From Lysobacterales bacterium (GTDB lineage Bacteria; Pseudomonadota; Gammaproteobacteria; Xanthomonadales; Rhodanobacteraceae), in NCBI GenBank assembly GCA_016721015.1, contig JADKJL010000012.1, positions 434,001 to 498,000 on the forward strand: a stretch of DNA of 64,000 nt, read 5' to 3'. Numbering within the stretch: the first letter of the stretch is position 1; every line of letters begins with the position of its first letter. Below the pieces are notes generated by a model, which had not been told where the DNA came from, searched no databases, and worked only from the letters and a program-made list of their open reading frames with translations. This document shows positions 1 through 7,811 of the stretch, piece by piece. The position numbers and the translations under genes are program-made.

Positions 1-981
1 GAGGAAGGCGCGGCCGCTGCAGCGCCGGCTGCCGAGGCCAAGAAAGCCGACGCGCCGAAGGCCGACAAGAAGGCGGAGAAGACTGAAGCCAAGGCACCGG
101 CCAAGGGCGTCGAGGAACTCTCGCCGGCCGGACGTCGGCTTGCGACCGAAGAGAAAATCGACCCGACCCAGGTCGAGGGCACCGGCCGCGACGGACGCGT
201 GACCAAGGAAGACCTGGTCCAGCACGCCAAGGCTCCCGCGCCTGCGGCAAGCAAGTCCGCCGTCGCGCCAACCCCGGGCAATCGCCCCGAGGAGCGCGTG
301 CCGATGACGCGCATGCGCGCCAAGATCGCCGAGCGCCTGATGCACTCGAAGAACTCGATCGCGATGTTGACCTCGTTCAACGAAGTCAACCTGACCGAAG
401 TCGCGAAGATGCGCAAGCAACTCGGTGAGCAGTTCATGAAAACCCACGGCGTCAAGCTCGGCTTCATGAGCTTCTTCGTCAAGGCGGCGGCCGAAGCACT
501 CAAGCGCTACCCGGTCGTGAATGCCTCGGTTGACGACAATGACGTGATCTACCACGGCTATCAGGACATTTCGATTGCAGTGTCGACCGATCGCGGACTG
601 CTTACGCCGGTCTTGCGCGATGCCCAGGACATGAGCTTCGCCGATGTCGAAAAGGCCATCATCGACTTCGCCACACGTGCGCGCGAAGGTGGCATCACGC
701 TTGAGGATCTGCAGGGCGGCACCTTCACGATCACCAACGGCGGCACCTTCGGCTCGCTGTTCTCGACGCCGATCGTCAATCCGCCGCAGAGTGCCATCCT
801 CGGCATGCACACGATCAAGGAGCGCGCGATCGTCGAAAACGGCCAGGTCGTCGCCGCACCGATGATGTACATCGCGATCAGTTACGACCACCGCATCATC
901 GACGGCAAAGACGCAGTGCTGTTCCTCGTCGACATCAAGAACCAGCTGGAGAATCCGCACACGATGTTGCTCGGAATCTGA
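1..981 (+). CDS. sucB: Dihydrolipoyllysine succinyltransferase (E2 of 2-oxoglutarate dehydrogenase), 3' part
   Basis: The reading frame is open from the first base, so the gene enters from outside the window; 326 residues are visible. An Ala/Lys/Pro-rich linker (about residues 1-37) leads into a peripheral subunit-binding domain (about 38-72, with ELSPAGRRLA and GTGRDGRVTKEDL). A second Pro/Ala linker precedes the acyltransferase core (from about 100). The catalytic block SYDHRIIDG near residue 295 and the ending LLGI are typical of the succinyl-transferring E2. It moves the succinyl group from lipoyl-lysine to CoA in the TCA cycle. The lipoyl domain lies outside the window. The neighbouring lpd gene fits the usual E2-E3 order. 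An acetyl-transferring E2 is less likely given the C-terminus. Confidence 0.93.
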   Translation, partial: EEGAAAAAPAAEAKKADAPKADKKAEKTEAKAPAKGVEELSPAGRRLATEEKIDPTQVEGTGRDGRVTKEDLVQHAKAPAPAASKSAVAPTPGNRPEERVPMTRMRAKIAERLMHSKNSIAMLTSFNEVNLTEVAKMRKQLGEQFMKTHGVKLGFMSFFVKAAAEALKRYPVVNASVDDNDVIYHGYQDISIAVSTDRGLLTPVLRDAQDMSFADVEKAIIDFATRAREGGITLEDLQGGTFTITNGGTFGSLFSTPIVNPPQSAILGMHTIKERAIVENGQVVAAPMMYIAISYDHRIIDGKDAVLFLVDIKNQLENPHTMLLGI

Positions 982-990
982 TTCCGAGCA
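968..990. promoter_or_regulatory. Perfect 10-bp inverted repeat across the sucB stop codon
   Basis: TGCTCGGAAT and ATTCCGAGCA flank a 3-nt loop, and the stop codon lies inside the hairpin. No T-run follows, so it is not a standard intrinsic terminator. It could be an mRNA-stability or processing hairpin between sucB and lpd. The structure is directly visible; the role is inferred. Confidence 0.5.
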
Positions 991-996
991 ACATCC

Positions 997-1079
997 GGGA
1001 ATAGAGAATGGGGAATCGGGAATGGTGAGAGCCATTCCGCTCCGCTTTTACCATTCCCTATTCCCTATTCCCCATTCCC
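997..1079. repeat. Imperfect inverted repeat built of GGGAAT units
   Basis: The left arm (997-1025) and right arm (1051-1079) are made of repeated GGGAAT(C/A/G) words and their complements, such as GGGAATCGGGAATGG and CCATTCCCTATTCCC. They could form a long hairpin in the sucB-lpd gap. A related GGGAATGGGGAATCG word occurs between cysD and cysN near 31840-31856. This looks like a dispersed short-repeat family. Confidence 0.7.
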
Positions 1080-1095
1080 GATGTGAGCAAATGAA

Positions 1096-2523
1096 ATGAG
1101 CGAACAAACCTACGACGTCCTCATCATCGGAGCCGGCCCGGCCGGTTATGTGGCCGCGATCCGCGCCGCACAACTCGGCATGAAGACCGCCTGCATCGAC
1201 GACTTCATTGGCAAGGATGGCAAGCCTGCCCTTGGTGGCACCTGCCTCAATATCGGCTGCATTCCGTCCAAGGCCCTGCTCGATTCGTCCAAGCAGTTCC
1301 ACAATCTGACACACGGATTCGAGGCGCACGGCATCAGCGCGAAAGACGCAAAGATCGATGTCGGCACGATGGTTGGACGCAAGGACAAGATCGTCAAGCA
1401 GTTCACTGGCGGCATCACTTCGCTGTTCAAGGCCAACAAGGTCACCGCGATCAGCGGCTTCGCGACACTCAAGGCCAATCGCGTTGTCTCGGTGAAGGCA
1501 GCCGACGGCAAGAGCACCGACTACAGCGCAACCAACATCATCATCGCCACCGGCTCGTCGCCGATCGAGCTGCCGTTCGCCAAATTCGATGGCAAGCACA
1601 TCGTCGACAACGCCGGCGCGCTCGATTTCAGCGAAACACCGAAGCGTCTTGGCGTCATCGGCGCGGGCGTCATCGGCCTCGAACTCGGCAGCGTCTGGAA
1701 GCGCCTCGGATCCGAAGTCACGATCCTCGAAGCACTGCCGGATTTCCTTAGCACCGCCGATGCCGACATCGCCAAGGTTGCCGCGCGCGAATTCAAGAAG
1801 CAGGGTCTCGACATCCGTCTTGGTGCCAAGCTCGGCAAGGCCGAAGTCGGCAAGAACGGCGTCACCCTCACTTACACCGATGCCAAGGGCGAGCAGACCC
1901 TCGAAGTCGACAAGCTGCTGGTCGCGGTCGGTCGGCGTGCGGCCACCAAAGGCCTGCTGGGCGACAACACCGGCGTCAAACTCGATGACCGCGGCCGTGT
2001 TGAAGTCGACGAGCACAACTGGACCGGCGTCGAAGGCATCTGGGCTGCCGGCGATTGCGTACGCGGCCCGATGCTTGCGCACAAGGGCTCCGAGGAAGGC
2101 ATCGCCGTCGCCGAACTGATTGCCGGCAAGGCCGGTCACGTCAATCTCGACACCATCCCTTGGGTCATCTACACCGAACCGGAACTCGCCTGGGTCGGCC
2201 AGACCGAAGCCCAGGTCAAGGAAGCGGGCATCCCGTACAAGACAGGATCGTTCCCGTTCGCCGCGATCGGCCGCGCCGTCGCGATGAATGAAACCGCAGG
2301 CCACGTGAAAATCATCGCGCATGCCGAAACCGATCGCATCCTCGGCGTACACATGGTCGGCCCAGTCGTTTCCGAACTGATTGCCGAAGCCGTCGTCACC
2401 ATGGAGTTCAAGGGCAGTGCCGAAGATCTCGCCCGCATCGTCCATGCCCACCCGACCCTGAGCGAAGCCGTCCACGAGGCGGCGCTGTCAGTCGACAAAC
2501 GGTCGATCCACAAGGCGAATTGA
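1096..2523 (+). CDS. lpd: Dihydrolipoamide dehydrogenase (E3)
   Basis: This 475-residue flavoprotein reoxidises dihydrolipoyl groups of the E2 subunit with NAD+ as acceptor. The N-terminal FAD-binding motif GAGPAG is at residues 12-17. The redox disulfide motif GGTCLNIGCIPSK has cysteines 50 and 55. A second Rossmann motif (GVIGAGVIGLELG) binds NAD, the second FAD contact GIWAAGDC follows, and the C-terminal active-site pair HPTLSE is at about 452-457. The length is standard. It follows sucB by 114 bp in the same direction, consistent with an odh operon. No strong Shine-Dalgarno sequence is visible before the ATG. A 475-codon frame on the opposite strand is a composition shadow. Confidence 0.97.
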   Translation: MSEQTYDVLIIGAGPAGYVAAIRAAQLGMKTACIDDFIGKDGKPALGGTCLNIGCIPSKALLDSSKQFHNLTHGFEAHGISAKDAKIDVGTMVGRKDKIVKQFTGGITSLFKANKVTAISGFATLKANRVVSVKAADGKSTDYSATNIIIATGSSPIELPFAKFDGKHIVDNAGALDFSETPKRLGVIGAGVIGLELGSVWKRLGSEVTILEALPDFLSTADADIAKVAAREFKKQGLDIRLGAKLGKAEVGKNGVTLTYTDAKGEQTLEVDKLLVAVGRRAATKGLLGDNTGVKLDDRGRVEVDEHNWTGVEGIWAAGDCVRGPMLAHKGSEEGIAVAELIAGKAGHVNLDTIPWVIYTEPELAWVGQTEAQVKEAGIPYKTGSFPFAAIGRAVAMNETAGHVKIIAHAETDRILGVHMVGPVVSELIAEAVVTMEFKGSAEDLARIVHAHPTLSEAVHEAALSVDKRSIHKAN

Positions 2524-2603
2524 TCGGATATCCCGAGTTGGCCGAAGAGTCCGGATTCCGGGCTCGACCGGCCAAACAGGGCCGGAGACTGGAGTCCACG
2601 CTC

Positions 2604-3596
2604 ATGAACACCCCCTTCCGCGCATTCCGCATCCACAACGATGACCAGGGCTACCGCGCCGGCATCGAGGAAATGCGCGTTGACGAGCTTTCGCCCGGCG
2701 AGGTGCTGGTCAAGGCCGCCTATTCGTCGGTCAACTACAAGGATGCCCTGGCCGGAACCGGCAAGGGCAAGATTCTGCGGCGATTTCCGCTCAATGGCGG
2801 GATCGACGTGGCCGGCTATGTCGCCGCATCAACCGATCCGGCCTTCAAGGAAGGCGATGCGGTTCTGTGCACGGGTTGCGGCCTTTCCGAGACGCGTGAT
2901 GGCGGCTACGCCGAATACGTGCGGCTCGAATCAAAATGGGCGATCAAGCTTCCCGCCGGTCTGAGCCTGCGCGAATCGATGATCATCGGCACGGCGGGCT
3001 TCACCGCCGCCCTCTCGCTCTACCGCATGCAGCAAAACGGACAGACGCCGGAACTTGGGCCAATCGTCGTGACTGGCGCCAGCGGCGGCGTCGGCATGCT
3101 GGCGATCGATATCCTCACGTGCGCCGGCTACAGCGCGCACGCGATTACTGGAAAAGCCGATCAGTTCGACTTCCTGATCGGACTCGGAGCAAAGCAGTGC
3201 ATTTCCCGCAAGGAGTTGTTCTGGAGCCAGCGTCCAATTGAAACCGCACGCTGGGCGGGGGCAATCGACAACGTCGGCGGCGACATGCTGGCTGGGCTCA
3301 GTCGAGTGATCGAGCCCTACGGAAACATCGCGATCTGCGGCAATGCCGGCGGAATCGAGTTGGCGACAACGGTCATGCCCTTCATCATCCGCGGCCTCAG
3401 CCTGCTTGGAATCGCCTCGGCCGGCACGGCGCGCTCGATCCGGGACGACATCTGGCAGCATTTGGCCGATGACTGGAAGCCAGCGAATCTGGACAAGATC
3501 GCGACAAAAGAGACTGGTTTCGACGAACTTGATCCTGTTTTCGCCAAGATGCTCGCTGGCGAGTCATTTGGTCGCACCCTTGTTCGAATTGGGTGA
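2604..3596 (+). CDS. acuI: AcuI/YhdH-type NADPH-dependent acrylyl-CoA reductase / quinone oxidoreductase
   Basis: This is a 330-residue zinc-independent medium-chain dehydrogenase/reductase. The N-terminal GroES-like fold includes SSVNYKDALA and PLNGGIDVAG. The Rossmann motif VVTGASGGVG follows, and then the YhdH-type stretch ARWAGAIDNVGG. The open frame reaches upstream to 2520, but the ATG at 2604 is preceded by a purine-rich GGAGACTGGAG element and gives an N-terminus like family members. Known members reduce acryloyl-CoA or quinones with NADPH. Its substrate here is not shown by the sequence. The family call is solid, but the symbol is by resemblance. Confidence 0.85.
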   Translation: MNTPFRAFRIHNDDQGYRAGIEEMRVDELSPGEVLVKAAYSSVNYKDALAGTGKGKILRRFPLNGGIDVAGYVAASTDPAFKEGDAVLCTGCGLSETRDGGYAEYVRLESKWAIKLPAGLSLRESMIIGTAGFTAALSLYRMQQNGQTPELGPIVVTGASGGVGMLAIDILTCAGYSAHAITGKADQFDFLIGLGAKQCISRKELFWSQRPIETARWAGAIDNVGGDMLAGLSRVIEPYGNIAICGNAGGIELATTVMPFIIRGLSLLGIASAGTARSIRDDIWQHLADDWKPANLDKIATKETGFDELDPVFAKMLAGESFGRTLVRIG

Positions 3597-3674
3597 CAGC
3601 GTTCGCTGGTGATGAAGCGATGGCATGGCTAGAATGCAGAAGCCATCCGGCATCAGGGGACCACGGGACCAATC

Positions 3675-4040
3675 ATGGCGCGAGTACTTATTGTTGACGA
3701 TTCTCCTTCCCAACTGGTCGGGCTAAAGCGCATTTGTGAAAAGCTCGGGCATGAGGTGATCACTGCGGAAGACGGTTCAGCCGGGGTCGAAGTGGCCAAA
3801 CGTGAATTGCCTGACCTTATCCTGATGGATGTGGTGATGCCGAACCTCAATGGCTTTCAGGCCACGCGCACGCTGGCCAAGGACGCCAAGACCAGTCACA
3901 TCCCGATCATCCTCGTCACCACCAAGGATCAGGAGACCGACCGTGTCTGGGGCATGCGCCAGGGTGCCAGAACCTACGTGACCAAACCGATCAACGAAGA
4001 CGAGCTGATCAAGGCGATCAACGAGCACATGCCGAAGTAG
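3675..4040 (+). CDS. pilH: Single-domain response regulator PilH
   Basis: This 121-residue CheY-like receiver has no output domain. The acidic pair is D8/D9, the phosphoacceptor is D52 (LILMDVVMP) and the conserved Lys sits in VTKPI. The stretch VTTKDQETDRVWGMRQGA is characteristic of PilH, the retraction-side regulator of the type IV pilus Pil-Chp chemosensory system in Pseudomonas and Xanthomonas. No pilG or chp genes are in view, so the gene stands alone. It could belong to another single-receiver family, but the signature is close. Confidence 0.85.
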   Translation: MARVLIVDDSPSQLVGLKRICEKLGHEVITAEDGSAGVEVAKRELPDLILMDVVMPNLNGFQATRTLAKDAKTSHIPIILVTTKDQETDRVWGMRQGARTYVTKPINEDELIKAINEHMPK

Positions 4041-4356
4041 AGCGGGAGCGGTGGGAGTGGGGAGTGCGAAAAGCGAAATCCATTTTCGCCTCTACCCAGC
4101 AGGAGCCACTTCAGGGGCGAGCCTTTCATCCTCGTAAACAGCGCGCTTGCCGATGAACGCCTCTCCAGAGCCTGCCGAGAGGGGTTTCTCCAAAAGACGG
4201 TTCGACGATTCGCCGGCGCGTGACAATTGACGTGCCGCTACGCTTCCAACCGGAGCACCGGGTTGTCTGCCTTCAACACCGCTCATATGAACAGGACCAG
4301 CATCCCGTTCGTATTCCCTGCTGGCCTCGTTTGCGATCCGGCTGAGCTTCCCGCCA
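4041..4356. other. Intergenic stretch without a convincing gene
   Basis: This lies between the convergent pilH and cbpA genes. A G-rich start (4041-4065) is followed by a small hairpin, GCGAAA-TCCAT-TTTCGC, at about 4073-4089. No T-rich terminator tail or supported ORF was found. Confidence 0.4.
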
Positions 4357-5247
4357 TCAGCCTCGCGGCTTGAAGTCGAAGCTTGAGGCCATCGACTCGT
4401 AGATTCGCTTCTGCTCGTCGGTTTCGGCGCGTGGTGTCTGGATTTCGAGCACCACGATTTGATCGCCTGCAACCTTGCCCGGCCAACCGCGTCCGCGCAA
4501 TCGCAGCTTGCTGCCCGTATTCGAACCGGCCGGGACACGCAACTCGACTTCTCCGGCCAACGTCGGCACCTTTACCGTGGCACCGAGGGCCGCCTCCCAA
4601 GGTGTGATCGGCACGACGGCGATGACGTTTTGTCCGTCGAGCTTGAAGCGACCGTCTTCGCGCACACCGACTTCAAGCAGCAGATCGCCCGCAGGCCCGC
4701 CTGCGCTCCCGGGATTGCCCTGGCCGCTGAGCCTGATCTGCTTGCCGGGTTCGATGCCGGCAGGGATCTTGACCTCCAGCGTGCGCTCGCCCTGCACCGG
4801 ATCGCGCAGGGTGATGCGCTCACGCGCGCCGCTGAACGCCGAGGCCAGGTCGATGGTTATGCGGGCCTGCAGATCAGTGCCACGCCGCGGACCGGAACGG
4901 CCGCGTGCAGCGCCAGCGCCGCGACCAAACACCGACTCGAAGAAGTCGCTGAAATCCGCCTCCTCGAACCCGCCGCCGCCCTGCCGTCCTTGCCAGTTCG
5001 GTGGCGGCCGAAAATCATCACCCGCCCGATACCCGCCTGCCCGGAGCTGATCGTACTCACCCCGTCGCTCGGCATCCTTGAGCGCCTCATAGGCTTCATT
5101 GACTTCCTTGATCTTGTCCTCTGCGCCGGCCTCCTTGCTGACGTCAGGATGGTACTTGCGAGCGAGCTTCCGATACGCGCGCTTGATCTCCGCGTCGGTC
5201 GCATCGGGCTTCACTCCCAAGATGTCGTAATAGTCCTTGAACTGCAT
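4357..5247 (-). CDS. cbpA: Curved DNA-binding protein / DnaJ-like co-chaperone CbpA
   Basis: This 296-residue type-B J-protein stimulates the ATPase of DnaK. The J domain spans about residues 5-70, with HPD at 33-35. A Gly/Phe/Arg-rich linker follows (about 80-125), and then two beta-barrel client-binding domains. The cysteine zinc-finger repeats of DnaJ are absent, which separates it from dnaJ. It lies 78 bp downstream of hsp20 in the same direction, so the two are probably co-transcribed under heat-shock control. Confidence 0.93.
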   Translation of the reverse strand: MQFKDYYDILGVKPDATDAEIKRAYRKLARKYHPDVSKEAGAEDKIKEVNEAYEALKDAERRGEYDQLRAGGYRAGDDFRPPPNWQGRQGGGGFEEADFSDFFESVFGRGAGAARGRSGPRRGTDLQARITIDLASAFSGARERITLRDPVQGERTLEVKIPAGIEPGKQIRLSGQGNPGSAGGPAGDLLLEVGVREDGRFKLDGQNVIAVVPITPWEAALGATVKVPTLAGEVELRVPAGSNTGSKLRLRGRGWPGKVAGDQIVVLEIQTPRAETDEQKRIYESMASSFDFKPRG

Positions 5248-5325
5248 GCCGTGTTTGTCCGCAAAGAAAAAGCCTGTGACGAGTCACCCCGCCACAGGCT
5301 GTGGGCATTGAGGCAGATGAACTGA

Positions 5326-5772
5326 TCAGGCGTTGATGGTAATCCGCCGCGGCGTCGTTTCGGGCTTTTTCGGAATCGAAATTTCGAGAACGCCATGCTT
5401 GCCGGACGCACTGATGTTCTCCGCATCGGCACTGTCTGGCAAGGCGAATCGGCGATAGAACGTCCCGCTGGATCGTTCTACCCGGGTGAACTGGCCACTC
5501 CCGGTCACCGACTCCGAAGCGCGCTCGCCCTTGATGGTGAGAATGCCCTTGTCCATGTTGACCTCGATATCCTTCGGATCCACGCCAGGAATGTCGGCGA
5601 AAATCGCAAAGCGCTTTTCTTCCTCGCGAATGTCCACGCGCGGCGCCCACTGGCTGGTCACCACGTTCGACTGATCGGTCTCATCGTTGTTGATGAAGCG
5701 GTCGAAAACCTGACGCAGGTCACGATTGAGGGTGTTGCCGGGATTCCACAAAGAGTGACGGGGAATGCTCAT
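5326..5772 (-). CDS. Small heat shock protein, Hsp20/alpha-crystallin family
   Basis: This 148-residue ATP-independent holdase has its alpha-crystallin domain over about residues 45-140. It contains AIFADIPGVDPKDIEV and the signature SGKHGVLEISIPK. The frame is open up to 5862. The ATG at 5772 is preferred because an AGGA element precedes it, the family usually starts with a short Arg-rich segment, and a candidate sigma-32 promoter lies inside the longer version. It is followed by cbpA, a sensible holdase/co-chaperone pair, and is divergent from a peroxiredoxin. Confidence 0.93.
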   Translation of the reverse strand: MSIPRHSLWNPGNTLNRDLRQVFDRFINNDETDQSNVVTSQWAPRVDIREEEKRFAIFADIPGVDPKDIEVNMDKGILTIKGERASESVTGSGQFTRVERSSGTFYRRFALPDSADAENISASGKHGVLEISIPKKPETTPRRITINA

Positions 5773-5818
5773 GGTATTGATCCTGTTCGGTTGCGGCGCA
5801 CGGCCGCGTTGATCCAAA

Positions 5819-5846
5819 CGTATGGCTTTCAGATCGCGATTCAAGG
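5819..5846 (-). promoter_or_regulatory. Candidate sigma-32 heat-shock promoter for hsp20-cbpA
   Basis: Read on the minus strand, CTTGAA (the -35 element) is followed after about 14 nt by GCCATAC, close to the sigma-32 -10 element CCCCAT. The predicted transcript would start about 40 nt before the hsp20 ATG at 5772. The match is by eye. Confidence 0.45.
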
Positions 5847-5914
5847 GCATGGGATCATTCATCAGGCAGCCGTATCATGGGCCGGGTTGCACTCACACAA
5901 AACAAGGATTTCCG

Positions 5915-6394
5915 ATGACGATCAAGACTGGCGACAAGATTCCCCTGGCAACTCTGAACACACTCAAGGACGGCGTGCAGGCGGTTACCACTGACGAGCT
6001 GTTCAAGGGCCGCAAGGTGGTGCTCTTTTCCGTTCCCGGCGCTTTCACGCCGACCTGTTCGGCCAAGCATCTGCCGGGATATGTCGAGAACATGGACGCA
6101 TTCAAGGCCAAGGGCGTCGATGTTGCCTGCATGTCGGTCAATGACGCTTTTGTCATGGGTGCCTGGGGCAAGGATCAGAATGTCCCGGCCGATCTGACCA
6201 TGCTCGCCGACGGCAACGGCGCGTTCGCCGAATCCCTCGGCCTGAAGTTCGATGCCAGCGCATTTGGCATGGGCGATCGCGCAAAGCGATTCGCCTTGTA
6301 TGCCGAGGACGGTGTGGTCAAGGTGCTCCACGTCGAAGCGCCGGGCGAGTTCAAGGTTTCCAGCGCCGAAGCGATGCTCGAGGCGATTGGTTGA
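5915..6394 (+). CDS. Prx5-type peroxiredoxin (thiol peroxidase)
   Basis: This 159-residue thiol peroxidase reduces peroxides. The peroxidatic cysteine is C48 in PGAFTPTCSAKHLP, and a second cysteine, C72 (DVACMSVND), matches the Prx5 pattern. The ATG at 5915 is chosen over an upstream open frame because it follows AAGGA and gives the normal N-terminus (MTIKTGDKIP). The gene is divergent from hsp20, so both may answer oxidative or heat stress. An intrinsic terminator follows at 6422-6451. The electron donor cannot be told from the sequence. Confidence 0.93.
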   Translation: MTIKTGDKIPLATLNTLKDGVQAVTTDELFKGRKVVLFSVPGAFTPTCSAKHLPGYVENMDAFKAKGVDVACMSVNDAFVMGAWGKDQNVPADLTMLADGNGAFAESLGLKFDASAFGMGDRAKRFALYAEDGVVKVLHVEAPGEFKVSSAEAMLEAIG

Positions 6395-6421
6395 TGCCTG
6401 AAATCCGCTTGCCAATGCTTG

Positions 6422-6451
6422 CAAAAAAAGCCCCTTTCGGGGCTCGTTTTT
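6422..6451 (+). terminator. Intrinsic terminator after the peroxiredoxin
   Basis: An AGCCCC/GGGGCT stem with a TTTC loop is preceded by an A-run and followed by CGTTTTT. It also forms the left part of a duplicated tRNA-tail segment (6422-6474). Confidence 0.8.
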
Positions 6452-6474
6452 GTAGCTGGCGGAGAGGGTGGGAT
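6422..6474. repeat. Partial copy of the tRNA-Ser 3' end plus its terminator
   Basis: This stretch matches 6605-6656 over about 52 bp with few differences, including the final 19 bases CTGGCGGAGAGGGTGGGAT of the tRNA 3' end. Similarity stops abruptly at 6474. It could be an att-site remnant left by an element that used the tRNA-Ser gene, or the tail of a decayed tandem tRNA copy. The 130 bp between the copies encodes nothing recognisable. Confidence 0.65.
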
Positions 6475-6600
6475 ATGTTCGGCTCATCCCTGAGCCTCAC
6501 CCTCCGCGCCGCGCGCTCCGGGCCAGCCCTTCGGCTGTCCAAATTCATTCCAGATGAATTTGTCGACCCAGGTGGGTTCGTCCACACACCCGCACCAACA

Positions 6601-6729
<129 letters not shown>

Positions 6730-6784
6730 GGAAGTGGGCCGCGAATGATACGGGCACACTTGCGGGCTGACAAGCGCTTCCTGC

Positions 6785-7690
6785 CTATTGCGCGGCGGGT
6801 GTGGTGCCGCAGAACTGCTGGCGTACCTGCATTGCTTCGGGCATCCAGGCATTGAGCTGTTCGATGCGGGTGCCTTCGGCCGGGTGGGTCGACATGAACT
6901 CGGGTGGTTTCTGATTGCCCAGTGCGGCCATTCGCTCCCAGAGTTTCGGTGCCTCCTGAGGGTTGTAGCAAGCCGCGGCGGCGAGCAGAAGGCCGACCTT
7001 GTCGGCCTCGGATTCGTGGCTGCGAGAAAACGGCAGAATCACGCCGTACTGGGCACCTGCGCCGATCGCAGCCATGACCATCTGGCGCTGCTGGGGATCC
7101 ATGTCACCGGTCGACATGCTCGCGGCGATCGAACCCATCTGCACGAGCTTCTGCTGGGCCATGCGTTCGCCACCATGTCGCAGCAGCGCATGGGCGATCT
7201 CATGCCCCATCACCACGGCCAGGCCGTCGTCATTCTTGGCCACCGGGATGATGCCGGTGTAGACGGCGATCTTGCCGCCCGGCAGGCAGAACGCATTGAC
7301 CTGATCGGACTGGATCAGGCTGACCTGCCATTGATACGAGCCCCAATCCGTATTCGCCGGCGTACCCTCGGTGTCGGCCAGGTACTTCTCGACTTTCGGC
7401 GCGGCTTCGACCAGGCGTTGGGCGATGCCCTGGACTTCCTCGGGCAGCTTGCCGGTGCGGATGACTTCGGATTGCTGCAGGATTTCGCGATAGGACTGCA
7501 GGCCCAGCGCCGCCTCTTCCTCGGCCGAGGTATCCAGCAGTTGCTTGCGTCCGGTAAACGATGCGGCATTGCTGTGGCTGAAATAGTAGTAGCCAAAATA
7601 GAGGCCGAACAAGAGGATCGGCCAGAGCTTCAGGCCGCGCCGACTGCCCTGCTGGCCGACCTGTGACGAACGATTACCGAAGAGTCCCAT
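6785..7690 (-). CDS. M48-family membrane-anchored zinc metalloprotease
   Basis: This 301-residue protein has a basic N-terminus and one membrane segment (about residues 19-37), so the catalytic domain is probably periplasmic. The zinc site HEIAH is at 163-167 and the third ligand is the Glu in SHESEAD near 228. It resembles the BepA/LoiP group of outer-membrane quality-control peptidases but lacks BepA's TPR domain. A proteolytic role in envelope maintenance is inferred. It is followed upstream by a short gap and the SUMF1 gene in the same direction. Confidence 0.88.
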   Translation of the reverse strand: MGLFGNRSSQVGQQGSRRGLKLWPILLFGLYFGYYYFSHSNAASFTGRKQLLDTSAEEEAALGLQSYREILQQSEVIRTGKLPEEVQGIAQRLVEAAPKVEKYLADTEGTPANTDWGSYQWQVSLIQSDQVNAFCLPGGKIAVYTGIIPVAKNDDGLAVVMGHEIAHALLRHGGERMAQQKLVQMGSIAASMSTGDMDPQQRQMVMAAIGAGAQYGVILPFSRSHESEADKVGLLLAAAACYNPQEAPKLWERMAALGNQKPPEFMSTHPAEGTRIEQLNAWMPEAMQVRQQFCGTTPAAQ

Positions 7691-7811
7691 GCGATTTCCC
7701 TCGTGTTGGCGCGCAGCTTATCCTTTCGCCTGCAACGCGGCCTGACTGGGCGACAATTGTTTTCCGACGCCTGATTCGCCACCCCCGGCCCAGACATCGC
7801 ATTCATTCCCC

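Noticed and set aside
1048..2475. 475-codon open frame antisense to lpd
   Set aside because: It mirrors lpd codons in a GC-rich gene, has no domain, and its translation starts and ends in low-complexity repeats. Composition shadow.
5773..5862. 30-codon N-terminal extension of Hsp20
   Set aside because: It lacks family similarity and a ribosome site, and it contains the candidate heat-shock promoter.
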